The notes below the pieces were generated by a model. It made no database searches and was not told the DNA's origin. It was given only the letters and a program-made list of their open reading frames with translations. Made by a program: the position numbers and the translations under genes. Shown here one piece after another: positions 18,550-27,066 of a stretch of 64,000 nt of DNA (position 1 is the first letter of the stretch; each line of letters opens with the position of its first letter). This stretch comes from Streptomyces lavendofoliae (lineage in GTDB: Bacteria; Actinomycetota; Actinomycetes; Streptomycetales; Streptomycetaceae), in assembly GCF_014649735.1 (NCBI RefSeq), contig NZ_BMTP01000021.1, positions 22,313 through 86,312 on the forward strand, given 5' to 3'.

Positions 18550-19782
18550 TCAGTCGGGTCGGCTGCCACGCATGACAAGGACGGCGTTGTGCCCGCCGAA
18601 GCCGAATGAGGTACTGACCGCGGTCCTCATGCGTCGTTCTCGCGGCGTCTTGGTGACGATGTTCAGCTCCAGAGCGGCGTCCTGGCACTGGAGGTTGGCG
18701 GTCGGGGGAATCTTCGCGTGCATCAGGCTGAGCAGCGTGACTGCGGCCTCGAGCGCCCCTGCCGCCCCCAGGGCGTGTCCCAGCACGCTCTTGTTCGCGG
18801 TGATCGGCGGACCAGCCGGAAACACCTTCCGCAGTACGAGCGCCTCGGTTTCGTCATTGAGCCGGGTGGATGTGCCATGGGCGTTGATGTGGTCGATGCT
18901 GTCCGCACCGCAACCGGCATCGAGCAGGGCCGCCCGGATGGCAGCCTCTGCCGACTCGCCCGTCGGGGCAGGAGCGGTGGGGTGGTACCCGTCCGCGGTA
19001 GCGCCGTAGCCGGCTAGATACCCGCGCAGCCGCGCCCGCCGACGGTGGGCTTCGCCGGCGCGTTCCAGCACCAGAACGGCTGCGCCTTCACCGAGCACGA
19101 ATCCATCGCGTTCGGTGTCGAAGGGCCGTGAAGCCGCTTCCGGGTCGTCTCTGCGGGAGGACAGTGCGCCCATGCGCCAGAAGGAGGCTGCGGTCATTCG
19201 GCTACGACCTGATTCGCTTCCTCCGGCCAGCACGATGTCGCACCGGCCCGAACGAAGCAGGTCCATGGCGGTTCCCAGGGCTGTGGTGCCCGAGGCGCAT
19301 GCGCTGCTGGTGGTGAAGCAGACACCCCGTGCACCAAGGTCGAGGGCGATCTCTCCGGCCGCCATGTTGGGCAGGCTGCGGGGGATGTTGAAGGGTGACA
19401 TGAAGTCAGCCCTGTCCTGCTCGAGCAGGGAGAAGGGTTTCTCGTAGGAGTGCAGGCTGTTGCTGCCGACTCCGAGAACGACACCCACTCGTTCCGACTG
19501 CCACTGCGCGGGGTCGAGGCCGGCGTCAGCGACGGCTTGCCGGGCGGCCACCACCGCGAACTGGGCGAAGGTATCGAGCCGCCTGGCCACCTTGTGTCCC
19601 AGCACTGAGGCGGCGTTGAACCCACGAACCGCGCACGAGAAGTCTGCACGTAGGCCGTCGAGAAGAGGATCACGATCCGCCAGCGAGAGGCCCCGGCACA
19701 GCCGGTGCCAGTTCTCTTCGAGCCCGATGCCCGCCGGCGACAGCATGCCGATTCCCGTCACTGCGATGTCTCTGTTGCCCAA
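18550..19782 (-). CDS. Beta-ketoacyl-ACP synthase (FabF/KAS II-like)
   Basis: Start uncertain: a TTG at 19782, nine bases after AAAGG, gives 410 residues, the usual family length. An ATG at 19851 would add 23 residues without family match. Thiolase-fold motifs: IAVTGIGMLSPAGIGLEENW, active-site Cys in TSSACASGTTALG, His in INAHGTSTRLND, and Lys/His in NKSVLGHALGAAGALEA, ending SFGFGGHNAVLVM. The Cys-His-His triad is intact. No acyl carrier protein or ketoreductase lies beside it, so it must borrow ACP from primary metabolism or extend a chain made elsewhere (inference). Confidence 0.88.
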   Translation of the reverse strand: MGNRDIAVTGIGMLSPAGIGLEENWHRLCRGLSLADRDPLLDGLRADFSCAVRGFNAASVLGHKVARRLDTFAQFAVVAARQAVADAGLDPAQWQSERVGVVLGVGSNSLHSYEKPFSLLEQDRADFMSPFNIPRSLPNMAAGEIALDLGARGVCFTTSSACASGTTALGTAMDLLRSGRCDIVLAGGSESGRSRMTAASFWRMGALSSRRDDPEAASRPFDTERDGFVLGEGAAVLVLERAGEAHRRRARLRGYLAGYGATADGYHPTAPAPTGESAEAAIRAALLDAGCGADSIDHINAHGTSTRLNDETEALVLRKVFPAGPPITANKSVLGHALGAAGALEAAVTLLSLMHAKIPPTANLQCQDAALELNIVTKTPRERRMRTAVSTSFGFGGHNAVLVMRGSRPD

Positions 19783-20308
19783 TGGACGAACCTTTCTGTA
19801 GCGCGCGCTGGGATCGGCTGCTTCACCGTCAACCTGGGCGAGCGGGGGCATGTGGGGGTCGCAGCCCGACGAGATGAGGTCGTGCGCGAAAGGCAGCAGG
19901 TCAACAAGGGTTTTCGAGGTGGAGGACGGGTCCCTGCTCGCGCGAGGTCAGCGGACCGGGCGCGCTCAGACTCCGAATGGCTGTGCTGGCACTTATCGCA
20001 CCGAGGGTCAGCCAGCGTGGGAGCGAGTGCGCTGAAGATGGCAGGCAAAGCTATTGGCCATTATGTCTGTTCGCCAGCGGCGTGGCCGGCACCCGGGAAC
20101 AGCTGCGTCAAGGCGAGTCGTTCCTGGGTTCGCCAAGCCTACTGAAAAAATGGACGCAAGTGGAGTGGTGAGTCGGTCCGTGAGCCGTATGGCCTAGACG
20201 ATGGACCGGCCGACGAAATGCATTACAGGCAGGGGTTCACGACTCGCCTGCGATTGTCGTGCCCCGTCAGAGCCGTTGCAGACCAGTGCCGGCCTCTGCG
20301 CCCAAGAC
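19783..20308. other. Spacer between ketosynthase and acyltransferase
   Basis: About 530 bases. Open frames here are not protein-like. Probably contains the ketosynthase promoter, so the minus-strand genes may form two transcription units. Confidence 0.4.
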
Positions 20309-21010
20309 TCAACCTCTGACTGCCTGGGAGGTCTTGATCTTGGTTGCGTAGACGTCGACGTACTCTTGGCCCGACAGCTGCCTGACTTCATTCATCACCG
20401 TATCCGTGATGGCGCGAAGGACGTAGCGGTCGCGCTCCAAACCGTCATAGCGAGAGAACTCCAGCGGAGCGCCGAAGCTGACCTTCACGCGGGCTGGACG
20501 GGGCAGGCCCGCTCCGCTCGGCTGCACCTTTTCCGTCCCGGTCACGGCGAAAGGAACAATGGGTGCACCCGTCATCAAGGCAAGCCGGGCAATTCCTGTC
20601 CGGCCGCGGTAGAGACGTCCGTCAGGAGACCGCGTACCCTCTGGAAAGACACCGAACGCATGCCCTTCATTGAGCAGTCTGCATCCGGTCATCAGAGCAG
20701 CAGAAGCAGCACCTACGTGGCCCCGGTCCACGGGAATCATGCCGCCGCTGGAGAAGAACCAGGACTGCAGCTTGCCTTTGAAGCCTTTCCCGGTCATGTA
20801 CTCGCCCTTTCCGATGAAAATGACCCTTCTCTGACACACCAATTGCAGGATCAGCGAGTCAAGAAAGGCGACATGGTTTCCCGCCAGAATTACTGGTCCA
20901 GTGGGGGGAATATGCTCCTTCCCGCGCATCTTGGGGCGGCATACCAGCGAAAGAACAGGCCCGAGCGTAGCTTTGATGAGCCCATACCGGGACAACGGAG
21001 CCTCCGTCAT
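20309..21010 (-). CDS. plsC: 1-acyl-sn-glycerol-3-phosphate acyltransferase (PlsC family)
   Basis: 233 residues. Acyltransferase blocks I-IV in order: GNHVAFLDSL (HX4D, His46/Asp51), GMIPVDRG, FPEGTRSPDG and APIVPFAVTG. Length and order match PlsC/lysophosphatidic acid acyltransferases, which make phosphatidic acid at the membrane. It is 104 bases downstream of the HAD-IB phosphatase on the same strand. In Mycobacterium tuberculosis an HAD-IB domain and PlsC are fused in one protein, which supports a shared role in glycerolipid synthesis. Confidence 0.9.
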   Translation of the reverse strand: MTEAPLSRYGLIKATLGPVLSLVCRPKMRGKEHIPPTGPVILAGNHVAFLDSLILQLVCQRRVIFIGKGEYMTGKGFKGKLQSWFFSSGGMIPVDRGHVGAASAALMTGCRLLNEGHAFGVFPEGTRSPDGRLYRGRTGIARLALMTGAPIVPFAVTGTEKVQPSGAGLPRPARVKVSFGAPLEFSRYDGLERDRYVLRAITDTVMNEVRQLSGQEYVDVYATKIKTSQAVRG

Positions 21011-21114
21011 GCGTTGAGCGATGCCTTACAGGACGTGCGCAGCGAGGTGCATGTTTCGAACAAGTAGAAAGTCTCGGTAGGATTTTCCGCAGGACCTTTC
21101 GGCGGCCTCCTCGC

Positions 21115-21876
21115 CTACCGGCTGCTGCCGAACTCGGGGTCCCGGCCGGTAGCCGGCCTCCCCATCTTCTCCTTGGCGATCAGAATCGGCCATCCCGACG
21201 AAGTCGCATGCCTCCGCAACCGCCGGTCGGGATTGACGACACACGGGTTTCCCACCGCCATAAGCATCGGCATATCGGTGTACGAATCGCTGTAGGCGTA
21301 GCTGCTTTCGAGGCTCCACCCGTTGTTCTCAGCCAGTGAGCGCATGGCGGTCGCCTTGCCCTCGGCGTACGGGTAGCTTTCGACTCCACCTGTGAAGCGC
21401 CCCTCGCGGACTTCAGGACGGGTGGCGATGACGTGCTCAATTCCGAGACTTGCGGCGATGGGTTCTGCGACCACGTGACTACTTGCGGTGACAAGCACTA
21501 GCGGACGTCCGGCTTCGCGATGGCGTTCCACGAGGTTTTGAGCTTGGCGGTAAACAAGAGGGAGGAGCACCGTTGGCAGACTGGCCCTTACGATCTCCGT
21601 CACTTGCCCCACTGTCCAACCGCTTCCGAGCTTTTGAAGCTCAAGAAGCAGACTTTGCGCCTCCCTTTGACCTCCCCCCGCCGCATGGAAGCGAATCTGC
21701 CCGACTACTGCTCGGATGAAGACGGACCGGTGGATCAGGCCTTCTCGATAGAAGACGGGCGCCAAGGCCAGTGTGCTGGACCTCGCGATAACTGTACGGT
21801 CCAGGTCGAAAAAGGCGGCTCCTGTGGACGGAGGCTGCGCGTCCCGTGGTGCTGCTTGCTGCGGCGAGTTGATCAC
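21115..21876 (-). CDS. HAD-IB family phosphatase (SerB-like)
   Basis: 253 residues. Motif I FFDLDRTVIARSS with nucleophile Asp24 and Asp26, motif II VLVTASSHVVAEPIA (Ser/Thr), and motif III/IV with the conserved Lys (EGKATAMRSL) and YSDSYTDMPML. All four catalytic motifs are present. HAD-IB proteins next to PlsC are thought to act on phosphorylated lipid intermediates; here it could dephosphorylate phosphatidate or a related phosphate to provide an acceptor for the glycosyltransferase (inference). First gene of the minus-strand lipid group, preceded by an AT-rich region. Confidence 0.85.
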   Translation of the reverse strand: MINSPQQAAPRDAQPPSTGAAFFDLDRTVIARSSTLALAPVFYREGLIHRSVFIRAVVGQIRFHAAGGGQREAQSLLLELQKLGSGWTVGQVTEIVRASLPTVLLPLVYRQAQNLVERHREAGRPLVLVTASSHVVAEPIAASLGIEHVIATRPEVREGRFTGGVESYPYAEGKATAMRSLAENNGWSLESSYAYSDSYTDMPMLMAVGNPCVVNPDRRLRRHATSSGWPILIAKEKMGRPATGRDPEFGSSR

Positions 21877-22150
21877 TGAAAACCTCGATCATTCAAATTT
21901 CCGACGACTCGTCAGAACTTAATATTTTTCGCTCGCGCGCACGAAAACATGCTGTCGTTGCTGCGCCAGGGTCATCGGGCCTGCATGTGGGCACCATAAC
22001 AAAACTTGCGTAGAACGCAGCCTTTCTTAGGTCATCCCCGCATGGCATGGGGCGGCGAATGGTTTGGCCGGAACCAGCAGTATGCGAAAGATCGTCAACC
22101 AGCTGACCATCATATAGGTCTGCCGGATTCATTTCCGCAGACAAGTCGCT
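21877..22150. promoter_or_regulatory. AT-richer upstream region of the HAD-plsC group
   Basis: A stretch around 21885-21935 (for example CTTAATATTTTTCGC) and around 21990-22015 is markedly AT-richer than the surroundings. This is the likely promoter region for the minus-strand lipid genes. No specific operator recognised. Confidence 0.4.
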
Positions 22151-22599
22151 CGGAGGTGTTGTGGGTTAGTTGAGGGATGAATTTGGCGGCGGTCGGGGTG
22201 TTTCGGTTTGGGGCCGACCGCTGGCCATGTCACCGACCGCTTCAGCCGATGCAGAGTAGGAGCCGCCGAGAATGACGGGCCGCTGATGCGGATCGGACAG
22301 TGCGGCACCACGCGCGGCATCCGGATCCAGGTGGTGTCTTCAAATGATCTTGGGTGGGGTCGCGTAGCGGCGGCGTGGAAGGGTCCACACGGGTGTCACC
22401 TGTGTCGAGCAAGCCTTGAGCCCCGGGCGGAGCACGTTCTCGCCAGATGTCCTGTATGTCCTGTCGGCGAAGATCTTCCGGCAGCCGCCCCCCTTTCCGT
22501 CCTGATCGGAAGGAGGGCAAGGGAGCCGCGTGGTCCTGGAGGGTGAGGCTGGCGTGACGCGCTCCCGCTCGTTTTCTGGCGTTGAGGACCTTCGGTACA

Positions 22600-22800
22600 G
22601 CCATCAGCGGCTCTCCATGGGTGTGCCGCGCCTGGGTCCGTCAGCCGATGCCGGCGTCTTGCGTCAACCTCGGGCCGGCGCACGGCTGCAGCAGCGTGCC
22701 GGTCGACGCGGACGATGGTGGAGCCGACAGACAGGCCCCAGCCGACGGCGATGAGATAGCCCGTTTGGGTGAGACCGGCGTTCAGGCATGGCGCTGCGAT
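22600..22800 (-). mobile_element. Degraded transposase fragment (IS5-like)
   Basis: Minus-strand translation around 22690-22770 reads AVGWGLSVGSTIVRVDRHAA, resembling the SVDSTIVRAHQHAA catalytic block of Streptomyces IS5-type transposases. Flanks cannot be aligned further. The remaining 22150-22600 holds no supported gene. Confidence 0.4.
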
Positions 22801-22867
22801 AACTCTCTCAGTCAAAGCCCGTTTACTGAGCACCAGTTGAATTCGAGTTGGCGATACCGGAGGACCC

Positions 22868-24163
22868 GTGACCGAGCCAGAACTGCCAGGGGCTGCCCAG
22901 GAGATCGCGGCCTTTCTCGAACGGATGGTGGGCGGACCGCTCGATTTCGGCGTGCGCGCCTGGGACGGCAGTGCTGTTGAGGGCGGATCCGAGTCGGTGC
23001 TCGTACTGCGAGACGCTCGCGCGGTGAGCCGGATGCTTTGGCGCCCCGGGCAGCTCGGCGCCGCTCGTGCGTTCGTGGCCGGCGACTGCGACATCGAAGG
23101 TGATCTTGTCGGCGTGGTACGGCAGTTGGGCTCCGTGTTGGGAGTGCCGTGGCCCGAGCTTGCGAGCGCCGGACTGGCGGCCCTCCGGCCCGCACTGAGC
23201 TGGAAGATCTTCGGCCTGCCCGTCCCGGCACCCTCGGCCGAGGTCCGGCGTTCCCGCGGAGCACGTGCCGTCCGACACCATTACGACGTGGGTGACGAGT
23301 TCTACCAGCTGGTACTGGGCCCCTCCATGGTCTACTCCTGCGCCTACTGGCCGGAGCGCGGTGAGCAACCCGGCTACAGCCTGGAGGAGGCGCAACGGGC
23401 CAAGCTCGACCTGATCTGCCGCAAACTCGACCTGCAGCCCGGCATGCGGCTGCTGGACATCGGCTGCGGCTGGGGCAGCCTGCTGCTGCACGCCGCTCAG
23501 CACTACGGGGTCGAAGGGGTGGGCGTCACTCTCGCCCGGAACCAGGCCCGGTTCGCCGCCCAGCGGATCGAGAAGGCGGGCCTGACGGATCGGCTGCAGG
23601 TCCGGTTGCAGGACTACCGGTCGGTGCAGGACGGCCCGTTCGACGCCGTGTCAAGCATCGAGATGACCCACCACCTGTCTCGCTCCGGACAGCGCGAGCA
23701 TGCGGCCGCTCTGGCCCGGCTGGTGGCGCCCGGCGGCCGGGTGCTCAGCCACGAATTGTGTGTACTGAGGAGCGGGCGAAAACTGATGCGCAGTCCGTTC
23801 CTGCTCCGCTACCCCCATCCGGATCTCCAACCCGGTACGGTTGGCCGCAGCGCACTGCTCGCCGAACGCTCCGGCCTGGAACTACTCGACGTGGAGAATC
23901 TCCGCGATCACTTCGTGCCGACATGCCAGGCTTGGTTGGGCAACCTGGAACGGCACCGCGAGCGCGCCACGGCCCTGGTCGGGGAGGAGACGGTGGCCAT
24001 CTGGCGGCTCTTCTTCGCCGTCGGCCTGCTGGCCTTCGAGGCAGGCCTGGCCAGCGTGCAACACCTGGTCTGCACCCGCCCCCGCCCGGTCGGCAGACAC
24101 ATCTTCGCACCTCAGCCGATTGAGTATCGTCGGCCAGAGCCGGGCGCTGTTCCGGCCGTCTGA
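22868..24163 (+). CDS. Cyclopropane-fatty-acyl-phospholipid synthase-like methyltransferase
   Basis: 431 residues from a GTG with GGAGG five bases upstream. An N-terminal helical region leads to RGARAVRHHYDVGDEFYQL and MVYSCAYWPERGEQPGYSLE, then the SAM loop LLDIGCGWGSLLLHAAQHYG near 196, then VGVTLARNQARFAAQRI. These are CFA/mycolic-acid-cyclopropane-synthase hallmarks: the HYDVG and YSCAYW blocks contact the lipid and the active-site carbonate. It adds a methylene or methyl group to an unsaturated acyl chain, which fits the desaturase 4.5 kb away. Followed by a strong hairpin. Confidence 0.88.
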   Translation: MTEPELPGAAQEIAAFLERMVGGPLDFGVRAWDGSAVEGGSESVLVLRDARAVSRMLWRPGQLGAARAFVAGDCDIEGDLVGVVRQLGSVLGVPWPELASAGLAALRPALSWKIFGLPVPAPSAEVRRSRGARAVRHHYDVGDEFYQLVLGPSMVYSCAYWPERGEQPGYSLEEAQRAKLDLICRKLDLQPGMRLLDIGCGWGSLLLHAAQHYGVEGVGVTLARNQARFAAQRIEKAGLTDRLQVRLQDYRSVQDGPFDAVSSIEMTHHLSRSGQREHAAALARLVAPGGRVLSHELCVLRSGRKLMRSPFLLRYPHPDLQPGTVGRSALLAERSGLELLDVENLRDHFVPTCQAWLGNLERHRERATALVGEETVAIWRLFFAVGLLAFEAGLASVQHLVCTRPRPVGRHIFAPQPIEYRRPEPGAVPAV

Positions 24164-24220
24164 CGGCGAAGCGGGACTCGACCGCCCGCCTCACGCCGCC
24201 CCCTCGGTCTCGGCGGCAAG

Positions 24221-24274
24221 CCGTGCGAACTGGTGGTCACCCCAACGGAGAGGAATGACCACCAGTTCGCACGG
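24221..24274 (+). terminator. 19-bp perfect inverted repeat after the CFA-like gene
   Basis: Arms 24221-24239 and 24256-24274 are exact reverse complements with a 16-base loop, starting 58 bases after the stop. Likely a transcription terminator, although no T-run follows. It could also be an IS-related end, since a transposase remnant begins right after it. Confidence 0.55.
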
Positions 24275-24299
24275 TCGGTCAGCTGCAGCACCCAGGACC

Positions 24300-24645
24300 A
24301 GGATGGCCAGGACCACGGTCACGCCATCTCCTGACGGTGTTCACGCCCGGCCAGGCCGGAGACGTACCGGCGTTCGATCAGGTGATGGCTGCCATGGCCG
24401 CCATCCGGATCCCGCGTCGAGTCGGCCGGCCCAGGACCAGGCCCTTCGTGGCGTTGGCGGACAAGGCGTACTCATCAAGGGTTATCCGGGACCACCTGCG
24501 ACGAGGCGGAGTACGGGCCGTGATCCCACAACCTGCCGACCACGTGGCCCACCGCAGCGCAGAGGCCGCGGTGGCGGTCGACCGCCCGGATCCGACCGCG
24601 AGGCCTACAAGCGACGCAACACCGTCGAACGCTGTATCAGGCAGC
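24300..24645 (+). pseudogene. IS5-type transposase remnant
   Basis: FTPGQAGDVPAFDQVMAAMA, then TRPFVALADKAYSSRVIRDH and RRGGVRAVIP are the central DDE region (LADKAYSS carries the second acidic residue). The next block, REAYKRRNTVERCI, is in another frame after about 24545. The N-terminal catalytic region and the C-terminus are missing, and it stops exactly where the next pseudogene begins. Confidence 0.75.
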
Positions 24646-24960
24646 TCACGGCCGGAGGCATCCCTTCTGCGGGTCGAAGCAGAAGAGTCCGTGCTCGCGA
24701 GCCAGGGCAGCGGTGTGTTTGGACACTTCCTCAGCTTCGCCATAGGACATGAGCAGGTACACCATCGGCCCCGACGCCTCCTCGAGACCGGCGGTTACGG
24801 CCATACGACACTGCGGTCGTCATCCGGGTATCGCGCGACGAGGGCTTCCACGTAGGCCACGATGCGCGGCACCGGAGGTACGACGACACCGTCCGACTCC
24901 AGATAGCGCTCGCGAGCCAACCCATGAACCCCGCCACCCTGCGCGACGCACTCCGATAAA
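24646..24960 (-). pseudogene. Frameshifted small protein resembling a common Streptomyces hypothetical
   Basis: RYLESDGVVVPPVPRIVAYV then EALVARYPDDDRSVVWP in one frame, continuing in another with GLEEASGPMVYLLMSYGEAE and KHTAALAREHGLFCFDPQ to a TGA at 24646. The pattern (IAAYVEALL...SGP..Y...CFDPQ...LRP) is one I associate with small proteins of unknown function common in Streptomyces. One shift near 24805 separates the halves. Confidence 0.55.
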
Positions 24961-25277
24961 CCGCCGCCGCAAGAACTCCTCGCCGACCAAGGCAGCCGAC
25001 GCGATCGACGGGGCCCGCCAGTGGACCGCGAACGACCCGGCCGTCCTGCCCGCACGCGTCCGCAGGGATCTCACTACGCTGCTGCCCCACCTGCGGGGAG
25101 AGCCGGGCAGTGTCCTCGTCCCGGACGGCGCGTTCGTCGGCGGCGTCCGGCAGAACGGCGCCCTGCCCCAGGTCGGCTACGTCATCTTCACTGACAGCAC
25201 GCCGTGGCCCCGCCTGATGGCGCGGGGTCGCTCGCGTGGTGGGTTCCGTCGGCGTCATCGTGCCGCCGGGGTCGGGT
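24961..25277. other. No supported gene
   Basis: A plus frame (LTTLLPHLRGEPGSVLVPDG then PQVGYVIFTD) is open here but lacks a start, a ribosome site and a recognisable family. Confidence 0.35.
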
Positions 25278-26483
25278 CTACCAGGTGACCGGTAGTGCCT
25301 CCGGTCCTCGGATGAGTACGTCTTTCTGCCAGGGAACGTTTGCGGGGTCGGTGGCCAGCCGCAGGTCGGGGAGGCGTGTGAGGAGGGTGGTCAACAGCAG
25401 TTCGGCTTCCATGCGGGCCAGCAGTGGTGCCAGGCAATGGTGGGGGCCGTAGCCGAAGGCCAGGTGGGGCGGGCCTTTGCGGTCGATGTCGATCCGGTGC
25501 GGTTCGGGGTAGCACCGCTGGTCCCAGTTCGCGGCCACGTAGGAGACGTAGACGGCTTCGCCACGCCGGATCAGGACGCCTCCCACCTCGACGTCCTCGG
25601 TGGCGATGCGTGCTTGTCCCACGCCGTGCTTGTGGGGGATCCAGCGCAGCAGTTCTTCCACGGCCGCCGGTACGGCGTGCGGGTCGGAGCGCAGTCGGTT
25701 CTTCAGGCTGTCGTCGGTGAGCAGGAGGTAGACCATGTTGGAGGTGTGGTTGCGTACCGCGTGCCAGCCGTTGAGGGCCATCAGCGTGGCCAGGGCGAGG
25801 AGTTCCTCTTCCTCGATCTTGCCGCTGTCGACAGCGTCTCCGAGTTCGCTGATGAGGTCGGCCTGCGGCTGGAGCCGGCGTTCGCGGACCAGTTCGAGGA
25901 AGAAGGCGCGGGCTTCTTCCTTGGCCTGCCGTGCTCGTTCGACCTCCGTTTCGTCCTTCGCCCGGGTCAGCACGGCATCCGCCCATGTGCGCAGGCGCGG
26001 CCGGTGCGCTTCCGGCACACCCAGCACAGCCCCGATGACATGCATGGGGAAGGGGGAGGTCACGTGCTCGACGAGGTCAGCGGGAGGTCCGGCTGCGACC
26101 ATGGAGTCGACGAGTCGGTCGAGTACGGCTTGGGCGCGGGGGTGCAGGGCTGCCATGCCGGAGCGGTTGAACGTCGAGGAGACCACGGAGCGGACGCGGG
26201 TGTGGTCGGGCGGGTCGACGAAGCTGACCGCACGGTCCAATGGGATGAGGTATTTGTTCATGCTGGGCAGTGGCCGGCCGACGATGTCGCGGCTGAACCG
26301 GGGATCAGAGGTGACGAACCGGACGGCGTCGTGCCGTGTCGCCAACCAGCACTCGCCGGGAGCTCCGTGCGGCAGCCGGATCCGGACGACCGGTTCGGCC
26401 CGCAGCGCCTCGCGGAGAAAGGGGTCGAAGTCGAGGGCAGCCAGGTCCGACACCTCGTACAAGGGCGCGGTTACGTCCTTCAT
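25278..26483 (-). CDS. Cytochrome P450, CYP158-like, of the rppA operon
   Basis: 401 residues. K-helix EELLR (EXXR), the PERF-like region PEPHRIDIDRK, and heme loop FGYGPHHCLAPLLAR with Cys350 as axial ligand. Two oddities: the residue two after the Cys is Ala where Gly is usual, and the I-helix reads LMALNGWHAVRNHTSN without the usual acid-alcohol pair. In S. coelicolor, THN synthase, CYP158A2 and a cupin enzyme are clustered, and CYP158A2 dimerises flaviolin; by synteny this enzyme likely does the same. Its ATG overlaps the cupin stop (TAATG). Confidence 0.85.
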   Translation of the reverse strand: MKDVTAPLYEVSDLAALDFDPFLREALRAEPVVRIRLPHGAPGECWLATRHDAVRFVTSDPRFSRDIVGRPLPSMNKYLIPLDRAVSFVDPPDHTRVRSVVSSTFNRSGMAALHPRAQAVLDRLVDSMVAAGPPADLVEHVTSPFPMHVIGAVLGVPEAHRPRLRTWADAVLTRAKDETEVERARQAKEEARAFFLELVRERRLQPQADLISELGDAVDSGKIEEEELLALATLMALNGWHAVRNHTSNMVYLLLTDDSLKNRLRSDPHAVPAAVEELLRWIPHKHGVGQARIATEDVEVGGVLIRRGEAVYVSYVAANWDQRCYPEPHRIDIDRKGPPHLAFGYGPHHCLAPLLARMEAELLLTTLLTRLPDLRLATDPANVPWQKDVLIRGPEALPVTW

Positions 26484-27046
26484 TACTGGCTCCTGGCTGG
26501 CTGGTCATGGCGCAGCGGTGTGAGCTGCTCGATGTCGTAGCGGCGGCGCAGCGCGGCGATGGCGTCGTGGTCCGCGGGGCCGTCGGCGGACAGGATCTCC
26601 AGGAGCTCCTCGAAATAGCGCTCATGGTCCGGGGGTGGGGATGACTGGAAGAACATCCGGGCCGGAACGCCGGTGGGGTTGGCGAAGGCGTGCGGGCAGC
26701 CGGGCGGGACCAGGATGACCGTGCCGGGCGTGGCACGGACCACACGCTCACCCTTCGGCGACCGCCACCCCCGCCAGCCGTCCGCGGTACGCACCCGCGG
26801 CTCGAAGGCGAGAACGTCGAGTTCGCCCTCGAGGACGTAGAACAGTTCCTCGCTGCGCGCGTGGACGTGCGCGCCGACGTCGAAGCCCGGCGGTACGAGC
26901 ACCTCGAAGCTCGATGCGATGCGCGACTGTGCGCCGGTCACTTTGAAGGTCACATGCTGGGCGGCCGCACGAAGGGTACGGCCCTCACCGGGTGGCACGA
27001 TCAGGCCGCTGCCCGGGGCCATCGTGGTCACGGGGTGGGCAGTCAT
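26483..27046 (-). CDS. Cupin monooxygenase-like protein of the THN/flaviolin pathway
   Basis: 187 residues from the ATG at 27046. Cupin motif 1 is GFDVGAHVHARSEELFYVLE (His-X-His and Glu metal ligands, followed by GELDVL), and motif 2 is VPPGCPHAFANPTG (His). Between rppA and the P450 genes, such cupins (MomA type) oxidise 1,3,6,8-tetrahydroxynaphthalene to flaviolin (family knowledge). Spacing to rppA is 20 bases, so all three form one operon. Confidence 0.82.
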   Translation of the reverse strand: MTAHPVTTMAPGSGLIVPPGEGRTLRAAAQHVTFKVTGAQSRIASSFEVLVPPGFDVGAHVHARSEELFYVLEGELDVLAFEPRVRTADGWRGWRSPKGERVVRATPGTVILVPPGCPHAFANPTGVPARMFFQSSPPPDHERYFEELLEILSADGPADHDAIAALRRRYDIEQLTPLRHDQPARSQ

Positions 27047-27066
27047 CGGGTTTCCTGCTGGAAGAG

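Noticed and set aside
24221..24274. Inverted repeat as a terminal repeat of the adjacent transposase remnant
   Set aside because: Both arms are on the same side of the remnant with a 16-base loop and follow a stop codon, which fits a terminator better.
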